Part shown: one piece after another, positions 45,659-56,540 of the stretch | How the letters are laid out: every line of letters begins with the position of its first letter | How positions within the stretch are numbered: the first letter of the stretch is position 1 | Assembly: GCA_905160935.1 (NCBI GenBank) | Contig: CAJHZI010000698.1 | Coordinates: 1 to 64,000 of the forward strand | DNA: 64,000 bases | Source: Enchytraeus crypticus | Taxonomy: Eukaryota; Annelida; Clitellata; Enchytraeida; Enchytraeidae | Direction of reading: 5' to 3' | Made by a program: the position numbers and the translations under genes | Notes under the pieces: model-generated | What the model saw: only the letters and a program-made list of their open reading frames with translations | Databases searched by the model: none | Told to the model about the DNA's origin: nothing

Positions 45659-45984
45659 GGTCTAACGAGAGTCCGCTCATGTGACTATTCAATGAAAAGA
45701 CTTTCTGACCCTCTAAATATCCGTCACGTGATAAACAATCAAATTGCCTAATCATTTAGGACTAATTGTTAATAACAGAGATCATTTGACTTAATTAAAA
45801 CTTCGATGTAGGATAATAGTCACCATGTGAATTCGCATTTATACATAAAAAATAAAAACTGCAACAGATGTAATTTCAAGGCCACCATCCATTATACATG
45901 ATCTCGATGCTGCTTTCATTTGGTGTAGCAATGTTTAGTAAAATAGTGACTGTGTCACCGTGAATATTTGGCATAAATGTACAT

Positions 45985-46130
45985 GTAAAAGCTAATGTTA
46001 ACGTCAGTTTTCTCACTCGAAGCGATGTCAGTGACGGCCGAACCCAGTATTTGAACCCGCACATGCATATCCTCGGTCGAATATCTTACATCGCCACTGG
46101 TTCCTGTAAGTGGCGATGTCAGTAAAATAT
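45985..46130 (-). mobile_element. SINE-A copy with an inverted head fragment
   Basis: Minus-strand SINE-A (tail AAAGCTAATGTTAACGTCAG on the plus strand, TTTGAACCCGCAC box B complement, head complement CATCGCCACTGGTTCC), followed at 46105-46130 by TGTAAGTGGCGATGTCAGTA in the opposite orientation, repeating the hairpin arrangement of 11538-11587. Confidence 0.75.
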
Positions 46131-46464
46131 TGACGGTAGATATTGATATTGTGAATATTCGGCATAATTGTGAAATGTTTGCATTGCAAGTACATTTATA
46201 TGTACTATGTGTTGTGCTTGGTTCTTAAATAGTTTTAGTTTACTTTGTCCACATTTTACAATTCTATGTTTGCATAAGGAAGGCAACAATAAACCACCTC
46301 AAATCTTCAGAAGTTGTATTGCTCAATCTATAGTATACATAAGTCATGGATAAGGCTTAGGGTTTTGTGAAGGGATTAAGTTTATGATCAATAGGGTACT
46401 CTTTACAAAGAATGAACGCAGCCACTGAAAGTAGAAAAAGGCCTATGTACTTTAGACCTGCTAC

Positions 46465-47120
46465 TTGAAAGAACACTTCAAAGTAACATTTAGGTCTGAG
46501 TATTTAATATTCTCTCATAGTGCACTTCCTATACTGGTAGGTCCATGTTATATGAACAATAGTCATACGAACAATATATTTAAAGAACTTAAAATTTTAA
46601 AGTTAATTGATATTCATAGACATTGCTGTTGCGTATTTCTGTATAAACTTATTCATAATGATATGCCTTAATGTTACAACTATTCGTTGCTATTAAATAA
46701 TGTTGTAAATTCTGTTTTTAAATTTCGACAAGTTTCGGAATTTACTATACCATCGTTCAGAACCCTCTGTCGCGAAAGTATATCGCTGTACAAGGCCCTA
46801 GATACTGGCTATCCCTTCCACCTAATTTACGATCATCTCATTCCGTTAACTGTTTCAATATTAATCTTCGTCAGTACTTATTAAATAGTTATTAATGATA
46901 CTGATCTTAAATGTATAATTATGCTACCTATTATCATTAATTTTCTTTATTTTGAATTTCTTTATTTCAATTCTTTAATTTCTACTTTATATTTTCGTTT
47001 TTTTAAGTTCACCATGGTTCGCATTTAAATTGTGCTCACTTATTGCATTTACTTATTTGTTTGCATTGCTTGTGAACTGTACAAGGTTGAATGACCCTTT
47101 TTGGTGATCTAAATAAATAA
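46465..47120 (+). mobile_element. Non-LTR retrotransposon C-terminus (CR1/Jockey-like), decayed
   Basis: ELKILKLIDIHRHCCCVFLY, KLIHNDMP, then after a stop NSVFKFRQVSEFTIPSFRT, ESISLYKALD: the spacing of LINE C-termini that end in SxRTxxxxxSIxYxGPxxWN. The 3' end is GGTGATCTAAATAAATAAAT. A terminal remnant only. Confidence 0.6.
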
Positions 47121-47124
47121 ATAT

Positions 47125-47360
47125 AACGCCTCCACTCTTCCTTATCTTCGCGTTCCTATTCGTATCCATATATGAGTGGGTCTTTAAATCATCTAACATT
47201 CCTAATATCAGTATGCCTTTGCATCTCTTTCCTCTATTCTATATTATAAGACCTCTTGTAGTAGATTATTCCCTCTTATATAGAATTTGTCCTATTGAAT
47301 GTTTCTTACTATATCATAACTTAATGAATTTTTCAACTGTCTCTGTATAGTTCTACAGAT
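47125..47360 (-). mobile_element. RTE-like LINE fragment
   Basis: Plus-strand text ACGCCTCCACTCTTCC, ATATGAGTGGGTCTTTAAAT, CATCTAACATTCCTAAT is the complement of the sequence at 44985-45070; ends in the complement of the AGACAGTTGA.AAAT segment. Tail missing. Confidence 0.7.
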
Positions 47361-47678
47361 CAACTCTCTCTAAAACTTAATAGCTTCAGTAGCTTTTAGC
47401 ATTCAGCTAATCATGTCCATTATTCGCTTTATCTCTCGCACCACTTACGTCATTTGAATGTTAATCTTCATACTATAGGCCTATTTAAATGTCATAGGCA
47501 CCTAATGTATAATATATGAATAAAACTTACAATTTTCAATCACTTCTGAATTCGATCAGTCGGTCTATAGGCCTATGTATAGAGAACTCTATCTATAGGC
47601 GACTATGACATGTTAACCCATCCTATTATCCCAATGCAGTCGCCTCCAAATACACAGTAGATCTGCTTTACTCCGTAT

Positions 47679-47713
<35 letters not shown>

Positions 47714-48650
47714 TAATAATAATAATAATAAAGGTTTAACGTCTATTTCCTCATACAAGGATGATGTCAGGGACGTACTGGCATACAGGCAACCACTAAC
47801 AAGCGATTAATTAAGGCATTACTACATCAGTGTGCTTAATTGTAGAACATACAGAATAGGATACACGTTTAATCAAAAGCATTTCCTTTAATATTTCAAT
47901 TATGTAGATTGATCTACTTGAATATACCAGCATAATTTCAGGTCCCTATAAATCGTCAAAAATAAAGTTTATATTTGCTCATAATGTTGCAAACTTACTT
48001 TGTTCTTAATTTGCTCAATGGGCACTTAGGTCTTTCTTAAATACATGTCCAATTCCCTGCAGCAGCATTTTACTTTTATCTTGCAGAATATTAACGGCAA
48101 GGATTTCTTATATTATTTTTACAGTAGTCTAGTGGTCATTGAAAAACAATCCACTGCTCCAGACTCTATTTACAATAAGCGCATTCATTTTCTCAAATAA
48201 TAAAAATTAAAAAGTAAAATAAATAACAAATAATGAAAAATGTATTTATCATAAAAAATATATATTAGGCATATATTTATTTATTTATTTATTATTAATT
48301 ATTTTAGTTATTCTTATTTATAGGTCATAAGTAATTTTATTTATTTATTTGTATATTTACTTTAAATAGTGTACATATTATCAAATATCAAAGAATTGTA
48401 ATCGTTAATCAACTATGTTACTGAGGTAGGTCTAAAGTTATATTAGACTTAGAGACATCAACGTTAGTAGTTCACTGAATAAAATAACAGGAAATCCGCT
48501 TGTACATATAATCTAGTCCTATGAAAATGTTGTTACCCATCGATATAATATCCGTAGTTTAACTTCAATTTTCACGAGCACGTTAAACCTATGCTCTAAA
48601 TCTAGGCTTCCAGTGCAATAGCCTTAATTATTTTAAATATAAATTACTAT
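47360..48650. other. Spacer, LINE tail fragment only
   Basis: At 47675-47775 (AAT)n followed by AAGGTTTAACGTCTATTTCC, TCATACAAGGATGATGTCAG is the inverted CR1/L2-like tail. The rest shows nothing recognisable. Confidence 0.5.
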
Positions 48651-49205
48651 AAGGTACTACAGAATAACATAGTGCCAGGAGGAATGGACGACAGACGCAG
48701 TACCAGTCGACAACGAATGACGTTTATTAAGAGTCTTAGTAAATGGATGCAGTTTACGGAAACAGAGATGATCAAAGCAACAATCGACAGAGACATATGG
48801 AGGAATATGACCTTGACTGCCTAGGCTTGGAACAGGCACGGCACTTAGAGAAGAACAAGAACAAGAAAAAGAAAAAAAAAGAAGAAGATGATGAAAAACA
48901 AGAAGAAGAAGAAGAAAAGAAATATTGCTAATAAATTACTAAATATTCTTAAGTATTACCAGTAAATGTTAATTTATCATTGTTTCCTTATCAATATAGT
49001 TTCATATAGTTCCTACTCGAACAGAAATGCTCAAATAGTGGTCATAGTATTTTAAGACCAAACGTTAATTTATTGCTTTATATTGTTTTGCCGTTAACAT
49101 TAGTGCAGCATACTTTAATGATCAAGGAATTGCGAACAGCAAGTGTCGAGATTTAGTCTTTCATCTAGATCAATTTAGGGAATTTGTGTCAAACATTATT
49201 GCATT
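48480..49205 (-). repeat. 3'-flank segment duplicated behind genes 5 and 6
   Basis: ACAGAAATGCTCAAATAGTG, ACCAAACGTTAATTTATTGC, GCGAACAGCAAGTGTCGAGA recur in the same order at 53540-53690, and TTTTCACGAGCACGTTAAAC (48572) matches 53368. Part of the gene 5/6 duplication block; likely includes 3'UTR. Confidence 0.75.
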
Positions 49206-49210
49206 TTAGT

Positions 49211-50067
49211 TCAGTCTGACAGAGGCCCGAAGATAAGAAATTCTGGTCTATACTGATCACAACTTGGGTTGAAATGGTCGGCAACTGCTATCTCGAAATC
49301 TTCGTATGCAATAAATCCTTTGTTGCCTTTATCGAGAGCCTTGAATGCAGCTTCTGTGATAGCAGCGTCGTCTATATAGAAGAGTTGATGCAGGAGTCTA
49401 AATTCATCAGGACTGATCTTACCATCAGCGTTCAGGTCAATCAGGTCAAAGAGTATATCCGCCCAATTCGTTGCAGTTGATCTTATCTTTTCCTTGTCTT
49501 GGACTGCGATGCATTTTGCAAACACTTCCGGAGTGATTTGTGCTATCTTAGAAGCGGACAGATAGTAAAAGTCCCATATCTGTCAAAAAAGTCAATAAAT
49601 AAAATTCGTTTCAGTAAATCATCTGCTTATACTGTAGGACTTTCTCATTTTATTTGAATATATATAGCATACATTGGTCATCAATGGTCTCTATTTAGGT
49701 ACTGTGACCTAATATTTAGTTATTGTCAATCTCCTCTTGTGTACGTTTAGAGTATAATTTTTTGGAATACACTTATTTCCATAACACATGCATTTCCGAT
49801 AGAAGCAACGAATACTGAAATTATATAAAGATTTAAATCTAATGTTGACTAAAACATGTATATGATATTAAATTGTACCTTAAGCATTTTTCGTTGCACT
49901 TGTTTTTCTCTGAGAGAATCGGCCTTGGCAATTATCTTGTATCTCTCTGAGAACAAGGCGAAATCTTCCCTGGTCAACGTGACACTTTTATCTTGATCCA
50001 TGCAATTAAAAAAGGCATCCATCCTCTTTACGAAATTTGAATTCACAGCTACTTGTTGAAACGACAT
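49211..50067 (-). CDS. SCP-like EF-hand protein, gene 5 (subfamily B)
   Basis: Coding exons 50067-49879 (63 codons; exon from 50104) and 49579-49211 (122 codons plus stop); 185 residues. The in-frame ATG at 50139 lies in the intron ahead of the acceptor and is not used. EF1 DQDKSVTLTRED carries the Gly6-to-Val change seen in gene 4. EF3 [12 protein letters not shown] canonical; EF4 [12 protein letters not shown] degenerate. The first coding exon ends MLK, its splice junction being AAG|GTAC rather than CAG|GT. The last exon starts IWDFYYLSAS and ends LIFGPLSD. Nearly identical to gene 4 in the last exon, facing it tail to tail. No lesion seen. Confidence 0.92.
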
Positions 50068-50453
50068 ACTCAATTCTCTCTGATCTTCAGCGATGACTAT
50101 AGTCCTGTTCAATACATGAAGCAATGAATCTGATTGCATATGTGATTGGGTAGGCCCTACATTGTCGTATGTTCTTGAGTAAATTGTTGAGAATATGTTG
50201 TTGCTTCAGAGCGATTGTGAATTGATGAAAACTTGCCTATATGACTTTAAATTACATAATTACTAATGACATACAATTTTAAAATAAGAATATGCTTGCT
50301 CCTTTAAAATCTTATAATATTAAACTGGAAACTATGCTATTTTTATATATTTATGCATGAAACAATTCTTTTTCTAAATAAATTACAACTAGTGTTATTC
50401 TAAGTCAAACAGTTTAAAGCAAATTTACATTTAATGAAAGTAAAAAATTATAC

Positions 50454-50593
50454 CAGATCTGTCAGTCCTCTCAATGTCCAATAACGGAGTCGTTACCGTT
50501 CCGTACTATAAAGTCCGTCCTTTGAGAAGTATTTCATTAAGAGCTTGCTGTATATAAATGGAAGATTAGGCCTACGCAACTGTAACATTGAAC
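50454..50593 (-). promoter_or_regulatory. Promoter and non-coding exon 1 of SCP gene 5
   Basis: TATA box CATTTATATA (50551-50560) instead of TATTTAAAT; a weakened GTTCAATGTT (50584-50593) in the TCAAGGT position; exon 1 ending GATCTG|GTAT at 50454. A distal ATCAAGGTCG lies near 50752-50761. Confidence 0.7.
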
Positions 50594-50810
50594 AATAGCT
50601 TATTCAATTTGATACTGCGCCATTAAAAGAATTATCCGAAATTTGTGGACACACGTAGGCTTCTATAGATCTAGGGACAAAGAATAAACTATACAGAATC
50701 AGTTAATAGGTGTCTATGTTATATAAAAAAATTGAGACATATTTGATTGCACGACCTTGATGGATTTCCTGGAAAATTTTAATTAAACACATAATATTGA
50801 ATGTTTTGTA

Positions 50811-50867
<57 letters not shown>

Positions 50868-50910
50868 GTGTTCTGCCAAACGGCAGGTCCAATGTACATA
50901 GTCCTACTCA
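50811..50910 (-). repeat. (TC)n tract and RTE-like tail remnant
   Basis: (TC)n then TAGTGTTCTGCCAAACGGCA, GGTCCAATGTAC, complement of the RTE tail; only the last 40 bp of the element remain. Confidence 0.7.
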
Positions 50911-51615
50911 CATACTGCTTTGCTTTCCATGGACCTTCTATGCAGTAGTAAGTGCACTAAGCGAGATAGATAGAGGGGGGGGGCTTATATCAGTATTTTT
51001 GCGTTATTAAGGTTCAGTAATTTTAAAGACGAAATAATTTTTGTAATATCTAAAGTAAATATTTTACCAATTTGGAATTTTTTTTGAAAATAGTAAAAAA
51101 TAAGTTAGTTATTGATCTTGCAATGTAAAAATTATAGTTCCAAATTCTTTTCTAGGTTGCCTAATTATGAAATCGTTCCCGTTAAAAAAATCATACTATA
51201 AAAGCATATAAAATCATCAATAAGTAAGTAACTGGACATACATGTATACCTTCATTTGATTCTCGTTTTATTAATTAATTTTTCATTGTTTGCATCACAG
51301 ATAATCTGCTTACTTTTCGTTATTAAAGACTAATTAATGGCCTTTGTGTTTAATATTGACGAAATTTGGCTTATAATTCCGTTTTACCAGTTTATTATAT
51401 TTCGTAGTTGAAATTCTCTTCTTTTATGCACCATCGAGATTAATACTGACTCGTCTGTCATTGTGTTAATAACCTGCTGAATGAGACTACAGAGACGCCA
51501 TTTATAGGGCTACATTCTAGAGAAAAACCCCTTTTTCACAAAAATTGTATTGCAAGGAAAAATGTTCTAGGAATCTGTAGGCCTTAGGCTGCTGACGTTA
51601 CTCCAGCAATATTAG
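50910..51615. other. Spacer upstream of gene 5, no feature recognised
   Basis: AT-rich unique sequence. Confidence 0.4.
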
Positions 51616-51621
51616 GATGTA

Positions 51622-52476
51622 CACTGTGTTTTTATAACTGATACCCCAAATTGTTCTAACATTAAAATCGTAAGAAGTGGACCGATGTGCCTGAAATTTA
51701 CAGTACTTGACCAGCAATATTCTACCAAACATAGAGAAATTTCGTTTCAATAACTTTAATAGCGTTAAAGTTATAGTTTTGTGAATAGGAGTGGGGTCAG
51801 ATAAGAAATTTCCACTACAGGATCACGGACGCGTTACATGCAGCGTAAAATTATCTCTATAAAAATAATAGCGAGCACGTCACAAAATTTCAGCTAATGC
51901 TATTTTGAAGAGCAATCACTTCTTTGCAAAATGATGTAAAATACGTGCTGATATATCCTTAATTGACAAAGTTATGGAACTTTTAATGAATTCTTTTGCT
52001 TGGCTTGGTACAACTGCTATCACCGCAGCCACTGCAGCAGCGTGGTTTAGCGCCACAGTAAAAATGACTATTAATTTATTCTCTTCAAACAATGCATGCA
52101 TTAAAAGTTCAATAACTTTGTCAATTAAGAACATATCAGCACGCATTTTACGTTGTTTTGAAAAGAAGTGATTGCTCTTCCAAATAGCATTAACACCAAT
52201 TTTATATTTCGTGTTAGCTAGTATTTTCATAGAGATAATCTACGCTAAATGTAACACGCCCGTAGTCCCGTATTGGAAATTTCTTATCTGACCCCACTCC
52301 TATTCGCGAAACTATAACTTTGACGTTATTAAAGATGTTCAAACAAAATTTCTCTATGTTTGGTAAAATTGGCTGTTGGTCAAGTGCTGTAAATGTCAAG
52401 AACATCGGTCAACTACTATATTCTTACGACTTTATTGTTAAAATAATTTGGGGTATCAGTTATAAAAAACACAGTG
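51622..52476. mobile_element. Foldback DNA transposon (MITE-like) with about 370-bp inverted repeats
   Basis: Starts CACTGTGTTTTTATAACTGA and ends with the inverse TCAGTTATAAAAAACACAGT G, flanked by TA on both sides (51620-51621; 52477-52478). The arms (to about 51988 and from about 52099) contain GGGGTCAGATAAGAAATTTC against GAAATTTCTTATCTGACCCC and AATTGACAAAGTTAT against ATAACTTTGTCAATT. The central 110-bp loop has no transposase. TA target and CACTG ends suit a Tc1/mariner-superfamily non-autonomous element; ORFs on the arms are shadows. Confidence 0.85.
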
Positions 52477-52547
52477 TAGATTAAATTTCTAGCGAACCGT
52501 AGAGGACATAGCCCAACGGTTGCTGGGACTCACAGAGTTTTAGCTAC

Positions 52548-52672
52548 CAAAAAGGTAATGTTAGTTTCCTCACTCGAAAGCGATGTCAGTGACGAGCGAT
52601 CCCAGGATTTGAACCCCGCACATATTGATCTGCGGTCAAGTATCTTATCGACATCACCACTGGCTACCAGTG
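52548..52672 (-). mobile_element. SINE-A copy
   Basis: AGGTAATGTTAGTTTCCTCA, CTCGAAAGCGATGTCAGTGA, GGATTTGAACCCCGCAC, CATCACCACTGGCTACC: full minus-strand copy, diverged. Confidence 0.85.
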
Positions 52673-52857
52673 CACAGAGTTTACCTGAAGAACTTCTAAA
52701 TATATTGAACTTGGTGATATCTGCATTAAAAATTGTGAAATCTAGCGCTAGAAATTGGCGACTTTTCAAACCATGTGTATTGAAGTAGAAACCAGGCATA
52801 ACTATATCAAGATTATTTCTCACAGAAATTAGTTAGCTGTAACGTGAAAACGTTTTA

Positions 52858-53049
52858 TGACGTGTGTACAACTTAGGTGCAGAGCTGGCAGAGTTTCTTT
52901 CGCAGAAACCCGAAGTACAATTTCAAGAACTATTCAGGGATTCAGAGCTGATGCATAAGCTTTCATACCTTGTAAAGATAGTAACGAATAATAATTATAT
53001 TAATGTTTTACTACATGGTTCAGAGGCATTAGATTTTACTGATACGTAG
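52858..53049 (+). pseudogene. hAT-type transposase fragment (ZBED5/GTF2IRD2-like segment)
   Basis: About 60 codons: AELAEFLSQKPEVQFQELF, DSELMHKLSYLVKIVTNNNY, INVLLHGSEAL. The pattern L..EL..FL......F..LF.D...L.KLSYL.DI...LN.LN..LQG is that of the central region of hAT-derived ZBED5/FAM200-like proteins. No DDE or BED region nearby, so it is an isolated relic. The family call is from pattern only. Confidence 0.45.
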
Positions 53050-53539
53050 CTTAGGTAGTTTTTTTATGAAACTACAAATGTGGTAATCTAAAGTGAATGA
53101 CAGTCGCTATTACATTCTACCTTTGCCTATTGCTTTCCAGGAAGAACGCGAAGTTCAAGAAAATTTCAAGCAGTAAACTCCTGCAAAATATACTATGAAG
53201 TAAATAGTTATTTAAGATATAACCTAGATAGCATTGATTACAGTTGGCGGGAAATAAAGATAATATTCTAACACTATCAATACCCTTGGTTTTAATCCGA
53301 GCTTTCAGAACACGGTATTCCTACGTTGTATTCCATCGAAGTAATAACCGTGCCTGAAGTAGCTTAACTTCATTTTTCACGAGCATGTAATACATATGCT
53401 CAATATCCCGATATAAAGACTAACAAACTCCAAAATTCCAACATTATATAATTTATACTATTAAAATAAGAAAGTGCAAATAGTAAATTGACATTTTTTA
53501 TGGCTTTCACATCAAAATAATAAAATTTCATATGTCGGA

Positions 53540-53736
53540 AACAGAAATGCTCAAATAGTGATCTTAGTGTTTTGAGACCAAATGTTAATTTATTGCTTAA
53601 TATTCTTCACAGTCAACATAAAGAGCAGCATACATTAGTGCTCAGTGACTTGCGAACAGCAAGTGTCGAGATTCAGTCTTTCAGCTGCATTTACATGTAT
53701 GTATGGTAAATGTTTTAAACATTATTGTATTTTACT
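53540..53736 (-). repeat. 3'-flank of gene 6, duplicate of the gene 5 flank
   Basis: Co-linear with 49015-49210 (ACAGAAATGCTCAAATAGTG, GCGAACAGCAAGTGTCGAGA). Confidence 0.75.
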
Positions 53737-54234
53737 TCAGTCTGCCAGAGGTCCGAACATAAGGAATTCAGGTTTGTATTGTTCACATCTAGGGTCGAAA
53801 TGGCCGGCAACGGCTGCCTCGAAATCTTCGTATTCAATAAATCCTTTGTTGCCTTTATCCAAAGCCTTGAAGGCAGCTTCTGTGATAGCGGCGTCTTTTA
53901 TAAAGAAGAGCTGATGCAGGAGTCTAAATTCATCGAGACTGATCTTACCATCAGCGTTCAGATCAATCAGATCAAAGATTACATCTGCCCAATGAGTTGC
54001 TGTTGATCTTATCTTGTCTTTGTCCTGGACTGCAATGCACTTCGCAAACACCTCAGGAGTGATTGGCGTTATCTTGGAAGCTGACTCAAAGAAAAAGTCC
54101 CATATCTGTGAAACATTCAATAAATTAAGTTTGTTGCTCTATTGGTTGTATTTTGTTAAAATCCACTAAGTCTTTATAGCCTAGTTCTCGAGTATTTTTT
54201 ATTGAATACACTGATTCCTATATTAGGCCAAATT

Positions 54235-54329
<95 letters not shown>

Positions 54330-54330
54330 G

Positions 54331-54387
<57 letters not shown>

Positions 54388-54647
54388 TATAAATAATGAA
54401 TGCTGAAAAGTTGTGACGTCTGAAATTTAAAGTAGAATTATCATATAAAAAATTATACCTGAAGCACTTTTCGCATCACTTGTTTTTCTCTGAGAGAATC
54501 AGATTTAGCCAAAGTCTTGTACCTCTGAGCAAACAGTACGTAGTCATCTCTAGTCAATATACCACTTTTATCCTGATCAGTGCACTTAAAATAGGCGTCC
54601 ATCCTTCGAACGAAATTTGAACTCACAGGTACTTGAGGAATCGACAT
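53737..54647 (-). CDS. SCP-like EF-hand protein, gene 6 (subfamily B, mosaic first exon)
   Basis: Coding exons 54647-54459 (63 codons; exon from 54681) and 54105-53737 (122 codons plus stop); 185 residues. EF1 [12 protein letters not shown] keeps Gly6; EF3 [14 protein letters not shown]4 [12 protein letters not shown] with Gly3/Lys5. The last exon starts [10 protein letters not shown] and ends LMFGPLAD, clearly subfamily B. The first exon is mixed: [12 protein letters not shown] is B-like, but [14 protein letters not shown] matches subfamily A genes 2 and 3 almost exactly. Either an ancestral state or gene conversion. Intron 2 is short (353 bp) and filled by an AT/GT microsatellite. No lesion seen. 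Confidence 0.92.
54238..54382. repeat. (AT)n(GT)n compound microsatellite
   Basis: AT blocks followed by about 20 GT units in intron 2 of gene 6. Confidence 0.95.
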
Positions 54648-55095
54648 TTTGACTTCTCAGTAATTTTCAATATAGGCAGTCCTGTTTAATATTAACACAT
54701 TTCTAAAAACGCTGATTACAATATCGCTAATTGCAACACGAACAACTTGCTTATCAATCAATAATCAATCAGCAAGAATTTTACGTCCGATTCCTCGCTA
54801 CATGGTAATGTTAGGGAAGTCTTCTGCAGAATCTACACAAATCGGTTCCAAAGCACCACACGATGACGACTGTGTACTCAGCGACCACGAGAGAATGCGA
54901 GATCAAAACAGTGAAAGTCCATGATCCAAGGCCAGCGGGTCATAATTTAGACCTATGGCGGAAAGAGATGGGTTCTTAGCTTGCCAAGGAAAGTAGTACT
55001 GCAGTTGCAAAAGTAACTGTATTACTACTTATGACTTTAAGTTATCTGATCACAAGGAGTATACAACATTTAAAATAAGAAATTGCTTACTTTAT

Positions 55096-55332
55096 CATCA
55101 TCATTATCATCATCTTCCCTAAAATCCCAGTTTAATCAGGGTCGGGATACGAATAGACTATGAAGTTTATACATTCTTTTAAGTGTTTGTGGCGATTACT
55201 GGAGCCTAGACGCTCACCAATCGAATGCCCTTTCAGACGTTGGAATGGATATTAGAGCTTTAGTCGCCTTCCACGACACGAGCAGATACCGGTGGGTCAA
55301 TTCTTCAAATGACCCGGACACAACACGGGGAA
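55096..55332 (-). mobile_element. SINE-B, full copy with perfect 15-bp target-site duplication
   Basis: AATTGCTTACTTTAT at 55081-55095 and again at 55333-55347. Inside: (CAT)n, CCTAAAATCCCAGTTTAATC, GGGTCGGGATACGAATAGAC, GCCTAGACGCTCACCAATCG, GACCCGGACACAACACGGGG. It lies in intron 1 of gene 6. Confidence 0.92.
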
Positions 55333-55934
55333 AATTGCTTACTTTATGAATGATATAAAAAGAGGACACTGCTATTTTATCAGTTTATGGACAATGTTGA
55401 CCCTAGTGTGCGGGATAAAGAAGATATAAAGTCCATCTAGTTATAAGTCCTATAAGTCATTTGAGGTATGACTTGTTTTTTGTGGCCGGAGGACCATGTA
55501 GGATTGTAAGAATGTGGAATATATTGGATTGGCAAGTAGTGCTGAAAGTTAATCCAGTTTATAGAACACTGCATACTTTCTGGAAAATGCGTAGTTGTGT
55601 AATGTATGAGGTGATGTTTGAAACACTCTTGCTATTAGTTGTAACTATCGTACGATTCCTATTATTAGTTATATCGTAATGTTGCAGCAGTGCTATTGGT
55701 TGCTGTGTGTCGGATGATGCAGAATGTTTCTATATAATCATATAGCAAAATTAGTCTGGGGCGCACTTGTACTATTAAAGCGATGGAATAGTTCGTTGTA
55801 GTGTGTGGCCGTTGAAGGCAAAGCCTTCGGTCTTAAGGCAGAAAGTAACTATCAGCGTCTATTTGCTTTATAGTCATGTAACTTATTATAGATTAATTGT
55901 GAAGTAACAAAATAAAATAACAATGGGATAATAA

Positions 55935-56000
55935 CTTTTCTCTCGCGTCATTCTCTCGCGTCATTCTCTCGCGTCATTCTCTCGCGTCATTCTCTCGCGC
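55935..56000. repeat. 13-bp tandem repeat CTCTCGCGTCATT, about 5 units
   Basis: Four near-perfect units plus a CTCTCGCGCC end. Followed by ATCGACGTTAAACTATACC (56122-56140), a LINE/SINE tail motif. Confidence 0.9.
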
Positions 56001-56399
56001 CAAGTGTGTTGCTTTCACGTCTCTCACATTATCAGCGGCCTATCTGGCTGAATAACAGCAGATCACCCGTACCAGACATCTACCGTTAGTTACCCCAGCG
56101 ACATCATCGTCGTCCGCAGAGATCGACGTTAAACTATACCCACTCCTCTACTTTTCTCTGTACACATTTACTTTCTCTGTACATGGTGTAACTAACTAGT
56201 TCCCTAGTTAAATGATATTCACCAATATTCATCTTTATTAACCCATCTTAATAGCTCCTTTAAACTCCTATCTTCTTAATAGTATAATTACTTTGCACAA
56301 ATGACTTTACTTCTCCAAATAAAATAGATGTAGTAATTGCTTAAACAAAAATAAAATAAATTTATATTTAGTTAAAGCGAAAATTTATAACAAATTTAC

Positions 56400-56540
56400 C
56401 TGTATTTCCAAAGTCCAGTCAGCGTTTTAGTCTCCACAGCTCAGCTGAATTCTAGAAAGTTTGTCCTTTTAGGAAATTTATCGAACAGGTCGTCGTATTT
56501 AAATGAGAAGAGTTCAGAGCAGCGCCCTAGAGCGACCACC
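56400..56540 (-). promoter_or_regulatory. Promoter and non-coding exon 1 of SCP gene 6
   Basis: TATTTAAAT (56496-56504), exon 1 with TCTAGAATTC, donor ATACAG|GTAAAT at 56400. The TCAAGGT site expected upstream is not preserved (GTCGCTCTAGGGCGC there), unlike the other copies. Confidence 0.68.

Noticed and set aside
51916..52230. 104-codon minus-strand ORF with an alanine run and its plus-strand mirror
   Set aside because: Lies on the inverted arms and loop of the foldback element, which explains why both strands give similar ORFs.
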